Of a stretch of 64,000 nucleotides of DNA, positions 6,245 through 14,369 are shown in pieces. This DNA is from a virus: positions 1 to 64,000 of IMG/VR virus record IMGVR_UViG_3300033004_000001; one strand, written 5' to 3'. A model generated the notes under the pieces. That model made no database searches. It saw only the letters and a list, made by a program, of their open reading frames with translations, and was not told the DNA's origin. The position numbers and the translations under genes were made by a program. How positions within the stretch are numbered: position 1 is the stretch's first letter; each line of letters begins with the position of its first letter.

Positions 6245-8623
6245 ATGGATTTATATTATAAAAGGTCAGAGTTTCCGATACAGAAATTACCTCTAGTTAA
6301 GAAGACAGAACCTTGGAGAAAAGCATGTGTTGATGTTCTTATATCTAGAGAAGGAAGTTCATTTGTAAACGGTAGATCAAGAAAAGATGTATTAAAGATA
6401 GACTATGATTTATATAATAGTGTATTTAGTGAAGATGATTTTAAGTATGTAATTGATCCATTTAATGTTGGAGATTCATTTCCAGCTCATCCTCAAAACT
6501 TCAATATTATTAAACCTAAGATTGATCTTCTATTAGGAGAAGAAACTAAAAGACCATTTAACTTTAGAGTATTCTCTACTAATGATAATTCAGTATCTCA
6601 AATTCAAGATTATAAGAAACAACTACTAATAAAAGAATATCTTGGAGCATTAGTTGAAGGTAAAGATGATGCTGAAATAGATAAGAGATTAGCAGAGATT
6701 GATACTTATATAAAGAATAAGTATAATACAGTTGCTGAACAGACTGCTTATAATTCTTTGTTATATTTACGTGAACAACTTGATATAGATCATGAGTTTC
6801 TTAAAGGATGGAAAGATGCTTTAATAGCTGGGGAAGAATTATATTATACTGGAATAGTTAATGGAGAAGCTACTCTTGAAAGAGTAAATCCGTATCATTG
6901 TACTTATGATAATGATCCAGATCTAGATTATATAGAAGATGGGGATTGGTTTGTTAGACGATTCTTAATGTCTCCTGGAGCAATATATGATAGATTTCAA
7001 TCTGTAATGTCTGATGAAGATCTTGATCTTCTTCTTAAGATGATTGATGGAGGTCAATCAATGGTTAGTCGTCCTGGAGATGTTAACTATGATAGTATAA
7101 TGTATAGGGATAAAATTATATCTGATATACAACAAGATGAGTTTTTTAAAGGACAACTAGTTCCAGTATGGCATACATGTTGGAAGTCATTTAAGAAAGT
7201 AGGTACTCTTAAAACTAGAGATCTTCAAACTGGACAAGAGACTGAAGAAACTGTAGATGAAACTTATCAACTTACTGAAGAAGATAAAGCTAAGGGAATG
7301 TCTATTGATTGGGAATGGATGACTGAGATATGGGAGGGATATAGAATAGGTACTGATATACATTTGGATATGGGTCCTGTTCAGTATCAATATCAATCAT
7401 TAGAACATCCTAAGACTACTAAATTACCATATATTGGAGCTAAATATAATGATACTAATACTAGAAATAAGTCATTAGTTGATTTAATGAAACCATTACA
7501 ATATATGTATATTGTAGTATGGTATCGTCTAGAACTTTCTCTTGCAAGAGATAAAGGACGTATAATTAATATGGATATTACTCAAATTCCTAAATCAATG
7601 GGGATTGATATAAAGCAATGGATGCATTATCTATCAGCTTTAGGAGTAAATCTTATTAATCCTTATGAAGAAGGATGGGATATCCCTGGACGTGAAGGAG
7701 GTAGACCTGCAAGTTTTAATCAGATATCTACTCAAGATCTTACTATGACAGCTGTTATTGTTGATTATATTAAGCTCTTAGATAAGATAGAAGATATGGC
7801 TGGGGAGATATCTGGAGTGTCTAGGCAGCGTCAAGGGGAAATTCAGACTAGTGAATTAGTTGGAAATGTTCAAAGAGCTACTATTCAGTCTAGTCATATT
7901 ACTGAACCATTGTTTGAATTACATAATAATGTTAAGAAGAAAGTTTATACTTCTTTATTAAACGTAGCTAAATATGCATGGGCCGAGAGTGATAAAAAGA
8001 AATTAAGTTTTATTCTTGATGACTTTTCTAGAACATTTTTAGAATTAAATGATGATTTCTTATATTCAGATTATGATGTATTTGTATCTGATTCTACTAA
8101 AGAGAATGCTAATCTTGAAGCTTTAAGAAGTTTAATGCAACCTGCTATTCAGAATGGTGCTACATTATCAGATGCTATTACTCTTCTTACTAGTGATAGT
8201 ATATCTGAAATAAAGCGTAAGCTTAAAGAGATTGAAGAGAAGAAGAAACAATATGATCAAGAAATGCAGAAACAACAGGCACAATTACAACAGCAACAAC
8301 AGCAGGCTGAGTTACAAGATAAAGCTGAAGATCGTAGAATTAAAGAAGAAGATTCTATTAGGAAAGCTCAGACTTCAATTACAGTTGCTGAGATTCAAGC
8401 TGAGTCTAAAGAGAAGTCTAAGCCTAATGAGAAACCTGAAGATCATAGTGTTGAAGAAATGAAATTACAATTACAAAGGGATAAGATTTTATCAGATGAT
8501 AGATATAAACAAACTACTGCTTCTGAAACTATTCGAAAGAATAAAGCTCAAGAGGAGTTACAGAAACAGGAATTAGAAATTAAAAGGAAAGTAGCCAATA
8601 AACCGGCTAGTAAAACTAAATAA
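6245..8623 (+). CDS. Portal protein
   Basis: A 792-residue protein directly after TerL, the usual portal position. The N-terminal and central part is mixed alpha/beta (DFKYVIDPFNVGDSFPAHP; LLLGEETKRPFNFRVFS). A long helical segment, SGVSRQRQGEIQTSELVGN and what follows, is typical of portal proteins near the stem/crown. The last 130 residues are a Gln/Lys/Glu-rich coiled coil beginning at the poly-Gln stretch near residue 680, likely the barrel or an extension into the capsid. Twelve copies would form the vertex channel joining capsid, TerL and ring proteins. Homology is inferred from order and length. Confidence 0.85.
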   Translation: MDLYYKRSEFPIQKLPLVKKTEPWRKACVDVLISREGSSFVNGRSRKDVLKIDYDLYNSVFSEDDFKYVIDPFNVGDSFPAHPQNFNIIKPKIDLLLGEETKRPFNFRVFSTNDNSVSQIQDYKKQLLIKEYLGALVEGKDDAEIDKRLAEIDTYIKNKYNTVAEQTAYNSLLYLREQLDIDHEFLKGWKDALIAGEELYYTGIVNGEATLERVNPYHCTYDNDPDLDYIEDGDWFVRRFLMSPGAIYDRFQSVMSDEDLDLLLKMIDGGQSMVSRPGDVNYDSIMYRDKIISDIQQDEFFKGQLVPVWHTCWKSFKKVGTLKTRDLQTGQETEETVDETYQLTEEDKAKGMSIDWEWMTEIWEGYRIGTDIHLDMGPVQYQYQSLEHPKTTKLPYIGAKYNDTNTRNKSLVDLMKPLQYMYIVVWYRLELSLARDKGRIINMDITQIPKSMGIDIKQWMHYLSALGVNLINPYEEGWDIPGREGGRPASFNQISTQDLTMTAVIVDYIKLLDKIEDMAGEISGVSRQRQGEIQTSELVGNVQRATIQSSHITEPLFELHNNVKKKVYTSLLNVAKYAWAESDKKKLSFILDDFSRTFLELNDDFLYSDYDVFVSDSTKENANLEALRSLMQPAIQNGATLSDAITLLTSDSISEIKRKLKEIEEKKKQYDQEMQKQQAQLQQQQQQAELQDKAEDRRIKEEDSIRKAQTSITVAEIQAESKEKSKPNEKPEDHSVEEMKLQLQRDKILSDDRYKQTTASETIRKNKAQEELQKQELEIKRKVANKPASKTK

Positions 8624-8637
8624 TTAATAAATATAGT

Positions 8638-9828
8638 ATGGCAGATGAAGTAAAGAATAAGAATCTATTTGGAGGATTTGATGCAATTTTTGATCAATAT
8701 GTACCATCAAGTAATGAAGATAATGAATTACCTGAGGTTGATCCAGAAGAGATTAAAAAAACAATGGGGTCTCTTGATGATAAACAAGATGATGACTCTA
8801 AGAAAATTCCTGCTAAAGTTGGTAAGGAATCTACCGTTAAACCCAAAAAGGTAGAGAAGAAAATTGAAGAAGAACCTGAAGAAGAGTTAGAGGAAGAGGA
8901 TGAAGAAGAAATAGAAAAGCCTGCTACTTCTAAAAAAGAATCAGATGAAGAAAGTGATGAAGTAGATTTAGAAGAGAAAGAAATAGTTGAAGCTTTTTCT
9001 GATTTATTTGCAGATGAGTTAGGATGGAAGTATGAAGATGATGAGAAACCTAATAATATAAAGGATCTTGTTAAACATATACAAACTATTGTTGATGAGA
9101 ATTCACAACCTAAATATGCAAATGATGAAGTTAAAGAGATAGATGAATTTGTAAAGAATGGTGGAAGAGTTGAAGACTTTTATAGGAATGTATATCGTTC
9201 AGAATTAAAAGTTGATAATCTTGATCTTACAAAGGAAGATGATCAAAAAGCTGTAATTAGAGAAAATCTTCGAAATCGTGGCTACTCTGAATCAAGAATA
9301 GATAAGCTTATTAGTAGATATGAAGAAGCTGAATCTCTAGAAGAAGAATCCAAAGATTCTTTAGATGAAGTAAAAGAATTTAAAGAAAAAGTTAGGAAAG
9401 AGCTATTAGAGACACAGAAAAATCGTCAAGAAGCTGAATTGCGAGAGCAACTATCTTTCGTTCGGAACGTAGAGAAAATAGCAAAAGACATGGATAATGT
9501 TTTAGGTATTCCAATTTCAGATAAAGATAAGAGAGAAACACTTGAATATATATTTAAGCCTGAAAGAGATGGATCAACCAAGTATCAAAAAGAATACATG
9601 AGTGATCTTAAAAATCTTTTTGTATCTGCTTATCTTACAAAAAATAAGAATACTTTAGTAAATAATATCCAGAAGAAAGCGACTAGCGATGCTGTTAAAA
9701 ATCTAAAACTTAAACTTAAAAGTCAAGGAAAGAGTACAAAGAATACCCATTCTGAAGTAGATGAAAGTGTTAGTAAGAAAGTAGTACAGCTTTGGGATAT
9801 TGCTGGTGATGAGCTTAGATCTTTTTAA
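8638..9828 (+). CDS. Probable capsid scaffolding protein
   Basis: The 396-residue product lies between portal and major capsid protein. The first 120 residues are extremely acidic and low-complexity (runs of Glu/Asp around EEPEEELEEEDEEE), followed by helical segments with coiled-coil character (ESLEEESKDSLDEVKEFK; LETQKNRQEAELREQLS) and a basic C-terminal region (KNLKLKLKSQGKSTKNT). Acidic helical rods with a basic capsid-binding tail are characteristic of scaffolds. No protease gene is recognisable nearby, so how the scaffold leaves the prohead is unclear. Confidence 0.65.
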   Translation: MADEVKNKNLFGGFDAIFDQYVPSSNEDNELPEVDPEEIKKTMGSLDDKQDDDSKKIPAKVGKESTVKPKKVEKKIEEEPEEELEEEDEEEIEKPATSKKESDEESDEVDLEEKEIVEAFSDLFADELGWKYEDDEKPNNIKDLVKHIQTIVDENSQPKYANDEVKEIDEFVKNGGRVEDFYRNVYRSELKVDNLDLTKEDDQKAVIRENLRNRGYSESRIDKLISRYEEAESLEEESKDSLDEVKEFKEKVRKELLETQKNRQEAELREQLSFVRNVEKIAKDMDNVLGIPISDKDKRETLEYIFKPERDGSTKYQKEYMSDLKNLFVSAYLTKNKNTLVNNIQKKATSDAVKNLKLKLKSQGKSTKNTHSEVDESVSKKVVQLWDIAGDELRSF

Positions 9829-9851
9829 GTAAATTTAAATTATAAAATTAA

Positions 9852-11315
9852 ATGCAAGATAGTGTATTAAATGATCTTCAACTATTTAAGGCCAGATGGT
9901 TTTCTGACCTAGTAGATGAGAACATGCTTTCAAACGCGTTAATGACTGAACCTCACAAGGTGTCTACCGTATTGTCTTACATTTTTGGTCGTTATGAAAA
10001 CAGTTCAATTGACTTCTTAACAAGTGGTATGCAAAAAACTATTGTTACTGAGAATCGTCAATATGAATGGCCTGTAATGATTGAAAGTGATAAAGCAATC
10101 GTAATTAATCAAGCTAAGTGGCTAGGTGCTGCTATTACCTCTGATTTGACTCCTGGTATTAATGGAACCCCAATTCAATTGTGGTTATCCGAAAAATGGT
10201 TTGGTCCAGGTGCCATTCTCGAATTCGATGATAAAGAATTCCAAGCAAGAGTTATGGGCACTCCATATCAAGATGGTAACGATTTTGTTTACACGGTAGT
10301 TTGCGCTGACGGTCAGCCGTCTTCTTTTATTCCACCTTCTCTGTTAACAGCAGGAAGTCAAGTAAGTAGATTAGGTTCTGCATACGAGGAATACTCAGAA
10401 GAAGCAGATATCGTCAACTATCAAGCTCCGTTTAAACTTAGAAACCATCTAACAACTATGCGTCTCTCTTATGACATAACTGGCTCTGCTGTTGCTTCCG
10501 TAATGGTTATTGCAATGCGTGATCCTAAAACTAAGAAGACTTCATATTTGTGGTCTGATTATCAAGAATGGCTGGCATTACGTCAGTGGTATCAAACTCT
10601 TGATCGTCAATTAGTTTATTCTAAGTTTAATGCTAATAGTGATGGTACGACTGATTTAATTGGTACAAGTGGTCGTCCAGTATATATTGGAGCTGGTTTG
10701 TTACAACAGATTGCTCCATCCAATCGTAAGACTTATACTACTCTTACGGCTGATCTATTAGAAGATTTCTTATTTGATCTCTCCTATAACGTTCTTGGAA
10801 CTAACGATCGTAAGTTCGTAGCTCTAACCGGTGAAATGGGGATGAAAGAATTAGATAGAGTATTAAAATCTAAAGCAGCTGCTTATACGCTGGTTGACTC
10901 TAAATTTGTTACTGGCACAGGTCAGCAATTAACTTTAGGTGGTCAGTTTGTAACTTGGAAAATGTTAAATGGAGTTGAATTAACTCTGAAACATTTCCCG
11001 TTGTATGACAATATTGTTTACAATCGTAAGTTGCATCCAGTAACTGGTAAGCCTCTTGAATCTTATCGTTTTACATTCCTTGACTTTGGTAACCGTGATG
11101 GTGAATCCAATGTTATGAAGGTTGTTCGTAAAGGACGTGAAATGGTTCAGTGGTATACTGGTGGTTCAGTAGCTCCAGGACAAGGATTTTCTACGTCAAA
11201 GAATACTCTTCGTTCTAATGCAAAAGATGGATATTCAGTTCATTTCTTGTCAGAACAAGGTATTATGATTAAAGATCCGACTTCCTCGGGAGAATTAATT
11301 TGCGACGCAGCTTAA
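9852..11315 (+). CDS. Major capsid protein (HK97-fold type)
   Basis: A 487-residue protein in the canonical position after TerL, portal and scaffold. Codons such as CGT, GGT, TCC, ACG and TTC are much more frequent than in neighbouring genes, as expected for the most abundant virion protein. The sequence contains long beta stretches and a spine-helix-like region (LYNVLGTNDRKFVALTGEMG region near residues 315-335). It begins MQDSVLNDLQLFKARWFS and ends ELICDAA. The HK97 fold is assigned from family knowledge of crAss-like phages, not from a motif. It is followed by a homing endonuclease gene, but the coding frame itself is intact. Confidence 0.85.
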   Translation: MQDSVLNDLQLFKARWFSDLVDENMLSNALMTEPHKVSTVLSYIFGRYENSSIDFLTSGMQKTIVTENRQYEWPVMIESDKAIVINQAKWLGAAITSDLTPGINGTPIQLWLSEKWFGPGAILEFDDKEFQARVMGTPYQDGNDFVYTVVCADGQPSSFIPPSLLTAGSQVSRLGSAYEEYSEEADIVNYQAPFKLRNHLTTMRLSYDITGSAVASVMVIAMRDPKTKKTSYLWSDYQEWLALRQWYQTLDRQLVYSKFNANSDGTTDLIGTSGRPVYIGAGLLQQIAPSNRKTYTTLTADLLEDFLFDLSYNVLGTNDRKFVALTGEMGMKELDRVLKSKAAAYTLVDSKFVTGTGQQLTLGGQFVTWKMLNGVELTLKHFPLYDNIVYNRKLHPVTGKPLESYRFTFLDFGNRDGESNVMKVVRKGREMVQWYTGGSVAPGQGFSTSKNTLRSNAKDGYSVHFLSEQGIMIKDPTSSGELICDAA

Positions 11316-11336
11316 CATAAAATATTTTAGTTAATT

Positions 11337-11365
11337 TGTAACTTTTATTAAGTGATCTCGTATAA
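11337..11365 (+). promoter_or_regulatory. Promoter-like motif P4 (TGTAAC-N17-GTATAA)
   Basis: TGTAAC at 11337-11342, 17-base spacer, GTATAA at 11360-11365, 19 bases before the ATG of the GIY-YIG endonuclease. It sits in the only sizeable gap between the capsid gene and the following genes. It matches the copies at 417 and 821, with the same C before GTATAA as at 844. Confidence 0.5.
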
Positions 11366-11383
11366 TATATAAAAATATATATT

Positions 11384-11965
11384 ATGAAAAGAGATAGAAT
11401 TTTAGAAGTTTACAAAATAACTAATAAAATAAATAGTAAAGTGTATGTGGGAATTACGATTCAAGGATATAAAGTTAGATGGATTAAACACTGTTCTGAT
11501 GCTATTCATGATTCTACATTCCCACTACACAATGCTATTAGAAAATATGGAATTGATAATTTCCAAATAGAAGTTATAGAAATTTGTAATTCAGTAGAAC
11601 AACTTAAAAATCAAGAAAAATATTGGATATCTAAACTACAATCCAGAACTGTTCAAAATGGATATAATTTAACAGATGGAGGAGATGGAACTTTTGGAAG
11701 AATATTTTCAGAAGAAACTAAAAAGAAATTAAGTATTGCAGCTAAAAATAGAAGAGCTAGTGAGACTACTAAAGAAATACTTAGAAAAGCATCTCCAAAC
11801 AATAAAGAAATAATGATGTTTAGTTTAGAAAATATTTATATAAAGAGTTTTAGAAGTTCTAGAGAAGCAGGAAGAGAAGTTAAAGTGTCTGCTACTAATA
11901 TTGCTAAATGTGCTAGAGGAATATATAAAACTTCAGGTGGTTATATTTGGAAATATAAAGAATAA
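11384..11965 (+). CDS. GIY-YIG homing endonuclease with NUMOD DNA-binding repeats
   Basis: The 193-residue protein starts with the GIY-YIG module: VYKITNKINSKVYVGITIQG (residues about 8-27) carries the two hydrophobic motifs, followed by a conserved Arg region (RWIKHCSDAIHD) and an ISKLQ segment. After residue 105 come NUMOD3-like (GRIFSEETKKKLSIAAKNR) and NUMOD1-like repeats ending GGYIWKYKE, usual in phage homing enzymes. It nicks or cuts a DNA site so that its gene is copied into alleles lacking it. It is free-standing in an intergenic spot right after the capsid gene, with its own promoter-like motif. It interrupts an otherwise tightly packed capsid operon, a sign of a mobile insertion. 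Confidence 0.9.
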   Translation: MKRDRILEVYKITNKINSKVYVGITIQGYKVRWIKHCSDAIHDSTFPLHNAIRKYGIDNFQIEVIEICNSVEQLKNQEKYWISKLQSRTVQNGYNLTDGGDGTFGRIFSEETKKKLSIAAKNRRASETTKEILRKASPNNKEIMMFSLENIYIKSFRSSREAGREVKVSATNIAKCARGIYKTSGGYIWKYKE

Positions 11966-11992
11966 AATGTTTAACTCTTAATAATTAAATTA

Positions 11993-12754
11993 ATGGAAGT
12001 TATATTACGACCCCTACGTAAAGATAAGTGGGCAGGAGTATTTAAATATAGAAATTGTTCTGATTATTTAGGATCTTATTGGACTAGATCCGGATCTATT
12101 TATACAGGACTAACAGAAGAAGATGGAGTATCTAAAGAGACTGTTGAAAAACTTGAAAAAGCTGTAGGACAAAGTTTACATCCAGCTTCAGAATTTTGGA
12201 AGAATTTTACTATTAGAATTACTAATAAGGAAACATATTTTCATACAGAAGATCCTTGGGACGAACTTAGATATTTATTTCTAAAGAGTCATAAAAGGGT
12301 TGCTAATGGATTATCAGATCATAAACCTACTGCAAACTATGTATTGATAAATAAAGAAGTTGAGGCATTAGTATCTAATAAAGCTAGTCAAATTAAACGT
12401 AAAGCAATGAAAGAATTTGATAAACTTTCATTAGTAGATATGAGAAAAGTATTACGTTTATATGGACATAAGTCAGATAACTTAAGTGCTGAATTAGTTG
12501 AATCTACATTATTTGATATTGTAGAAAGAGATCCAGAGAAGTTTTTTGATAAGTGGGTTACTAATTCTACTAGAGAAACTGATTACTTAATTCATGAAGC
12601 AATAGCAAAGAATGTTATTAGAAAGAATAAATCAGAGTATAAATATGGTACTGATATAATTGGTCATACTCTTGAAGATGCTATAACATACTTAGATTCT
12701 CCTACAAATAGAGATTTAAAGGCAATTATTACAAATGAAGTTAACGGTAAATAA
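11993..12754 (+). CDS. Conserved virion-assembly protein of unknown function
   Basis: A 253-residue protein between capsid and ring-like genes. It begins with a beta-rich part (EVILRPLRKDKWAGVFKYRN, then FTIRITNKETYFHTEDPWDELRYLFL) and continues with helices (SQIKRKAMKEFDKLSLVDMRKVLRLYG). The N-terminal phrase about slot or lesion length (DPWDELRYLFLKSHKRVANGL) suggests an adaptor that reads the polypeptide or genome during head completion, but I cannot name a family. Position in the crAss-like structural block supports a morphogenesis role. Confidence 0.6.
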   Translation: MEVILRPLRKDKWAGVFKYRNCSDYLGSYWTRSGSIYTGLTEEDGVSKETVEKLEKAVGQSLHPASEFWKNFTIRITNKETYFHTEDPWDELRYLFLKSHKRVANGLSDHKPTANYVLINKEVEALVSNKASQIKRKAMKEFDKLSLVDMRKVLRLYGHKSDNLSAELVESTLFDIVERDPEKFFDKWVTNSTRETDYLIHEAIAKNVIRKNKSEYKYGTDIIGHTLEDAITYLDSPTNRDLKAIITNEVNGK

Positions 12755-12757
12755 TAA

Positions 12758-13480
12758 ATGACTGTTAGTGAAATGCATACTGCGTTTAGGTTACACCTAG
12801 ACAAATCTTCTTCTTTGGTAGGAATTCCAGATTTCCTACCAGAGGAGATTGATTTTTGGCTTAATGAAGCTCAAGATAGATTTATCAAGCAGAGGATGTT
12901 TGGTGATAACTATATGAGAACTGGATTAGAACAGAATCAAAAAAGAATAGATGATCTTAGAAATTTAGTAATTCTTCTTCTTGATGGAGCACTAACTGCA
13001 AGTGATATAGCAGTTAATGTTAAAGAATATACTTTACCGATTAATGATGGAACTAGTCCTTATATGTTTTATATTAGTTCTACTGTATATAAATATACTA
13101 CTGGATCTGGACATAAATTTGCTGATGATAGTGAAACATTACAAGTTAAAGATATAATACAACATGAACGATTAAAGGATTATCTTAAAGATGGAATAAA
13201 TGATCCTTATATTCGTAGGCCATTAGTTACATTTTATGGAGATAAAATAGCATTTATATATGGAGATGAGTTTGTTCCAACTACTTGTGATATAACATAT
13301 CTTAAGAGACCTAAAAAATTAGTATTAAGTTCTCCAACAGGATATCAAACAACTACTTGTGAATTAGCAGTTCATACTCATCCTGAGATAGCTGTAATGG
13401 CTGCTGATTTAGTAATTGAGAATACGGAGTCTCCTAGAGTACAAACATTTGAACAACTTAATGCATCTAAAGTAGAATAA
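12758..13480 (+). CDS. Head-tail connector/ring-like protein, paralogue A
   Basis: A 240-residue protein whose N-terminal helices (FLPEEIDFWLNEAQDRFIKQ) and motif LEQNQKRIDDLRNLV are shared with the next gene (FEQTQKRINDLRTLV). The middle is beta-rich and the C-terminus ends in a helix after HTHPEIAVMAADLVIENT. This layout of helices, beta domain and helix resembles head-completion adaptors of podoviruses, which form a ring below the portal. It starts 3 bases after the previous gene and ends 1 base before its paralogue. Confidence 0.6.
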   Translation: MTVSEMHTAFRLHLDKSSSLVGIPDFLPEEIDFWLNEAQDRFIKQRMFGDNYMRTGLEQNQKRIDDLRNLVILLLDGALTASDIAVNVKEYTLPINDGTSPYMFYISSTVYKYTTGSGHKFADDSETLQVKDIIQHERLKDYLKDGINDPYIRRPLVTFYGDKIAFIYGDEFVPTTCDITYLKRPKKLVLSSPTGYQTTTCELAVHTHPEIAVMAADLVIENTESPRVQTFEQLNASKVE

Positions 13481-13481
13481 T

Positions 13482-14213
13482 ATGACAGGTAGAGAAATGC
13501 AAATATCATTTATTACAGAGTTATCTCATAATGGTGATTTTATAATATACAGAACTGCTCATCGTAGTTCTGGAACTGCTTTGACTTCTGAAGTATCAGA
13601 TATGCCTGGTTCAGATATTATATTCTATTGGATTAACAGAGCTATAGAGAAGTTTGTAAAGACTAGATATAGTGGGATGAATGCTAAAAGAGAATCGTTT
13701 GAACAGACTCAGAAACGTATTAATGATCTTAGAACTCTAGTAACAGAATCAACTATTAGTACTTCTACTAGTACTATAAAACCTAATAGTTATCAGGCTA
13801 CTCTCCCTAATGACTATATGTTTACTGCATCAGAAGAAGTAGACATTATATATACAAATTTAAGTAATGTTTCTGTAACAGCAAGAATGGGAGTAAAACA
13901 AATTACATCGGATACATATAGACAAGAAATAAATGATCCTATGGGTGATCATATATTACAATATGGATGGACTGCACCATTAAGAATGTATCAAGATAAT
14001 ATTGTATTATTAATATCTGATGGACAATATACTATACCAACTTATTATTTAAGATATATCAAAAATCCAGAAACTGTAAGCTTAACAAATGATTGTGATC
14101 TAGCTAGTGAATCTCACTATGAAATCGTAAAGATGGCAGTGGGATTATATTTAGAGAATACAATGAATACTAGGTATAGTACTTATTCTAATGAATTACA
14201 AACAATGGAATAA
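13482..14213 (+). CDS. Head-tail connector/ring-like protein, paralogue B
   Basis: 243 residues, clearly related to the preceding gene: both start MTxxEM, have a helix before an Arg-rich QKRI(N/D)DLR(T/N)LV, a beta-rich centre, the string I(K/R)(N/R)P-like KNPETVSLTNDCDLASESHYEIVKMA and a terminal helix. The pair probably arose by tandem duplication and may form two stacked rings, or hetero-oligomers, under the portal. A 156-base structured gap follows before the next gene. Confidence 0.6.
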   Translation: MTGREMQISFITELSHNGDFIIYRTAHRSSGTALTSEVSDMPGSDIIFYWINRAIEKFVKTRYSGMNAKRESFEQTQKRINDLRTLVTESTISTSTSTIKPNSYQATLPNDYMFTASEEVDIIYTNLSNVSVTARMGVKQITSDTYRQEINDPMGDHILQYGWTAPLRMYQDNIVLLISDGQYTIPTYYLRYIKNPETVSLTNDCDLASESHYEIVKMAVGLYLENTMNTRYSTYSNELQTME

Positions 14214-14221
14214 GTTAAGAA

Positions 14222-14341
14222 ATACACATTTGGTTTGACGTAGAAACGCCATGAAGTAATTCATGATTAAAAGAGCGGAGTAGAAGAACCTGTACATTAA
14301 TACAATGTACACTTTCGACGAAGTTGACCGATTTAGTGTAT
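14222..14341 (+). ncRNA. Predicted multi-branched structured RNA inside the virion operon
   Basis: The gap between two structural genes folds into a closed multi-branch shape. The terminal helix is ATACAC 14222-14227 with GTGTAT 14336-14341, continued by TTGGT 14230-14234 with ACCGA 14327-14331 (one G-U). Inside are CATGAAGTAATTCATG (14250-14265), a 6-bp stem with a GUAA (GNRA-type) loop; TGTACAT 14291-14297 with ATGTACA 14305-14311; and CTTT 14312-14315 with GAAG 14320-14323. No ORF of useful size is present. It may be a processed small RNA, an mRNA-stability or processing element ahead of the highly expressed gene at 14370, or a self-cleaving motif; I could not match it to a ribozyme class. 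Confidence 0.5.
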
Positions 14342-14369
14342 ACATGTATTAATAAATAAAATAAATAAT

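Noticed and set aside
9852-11965. Major capsid gene interrupted by an intron carrying the homing endonuclease
   Set aside because: The capsid frame ends naturally and is of expected length, and the next gene does not continue it; the endonuclease looks free-standing.
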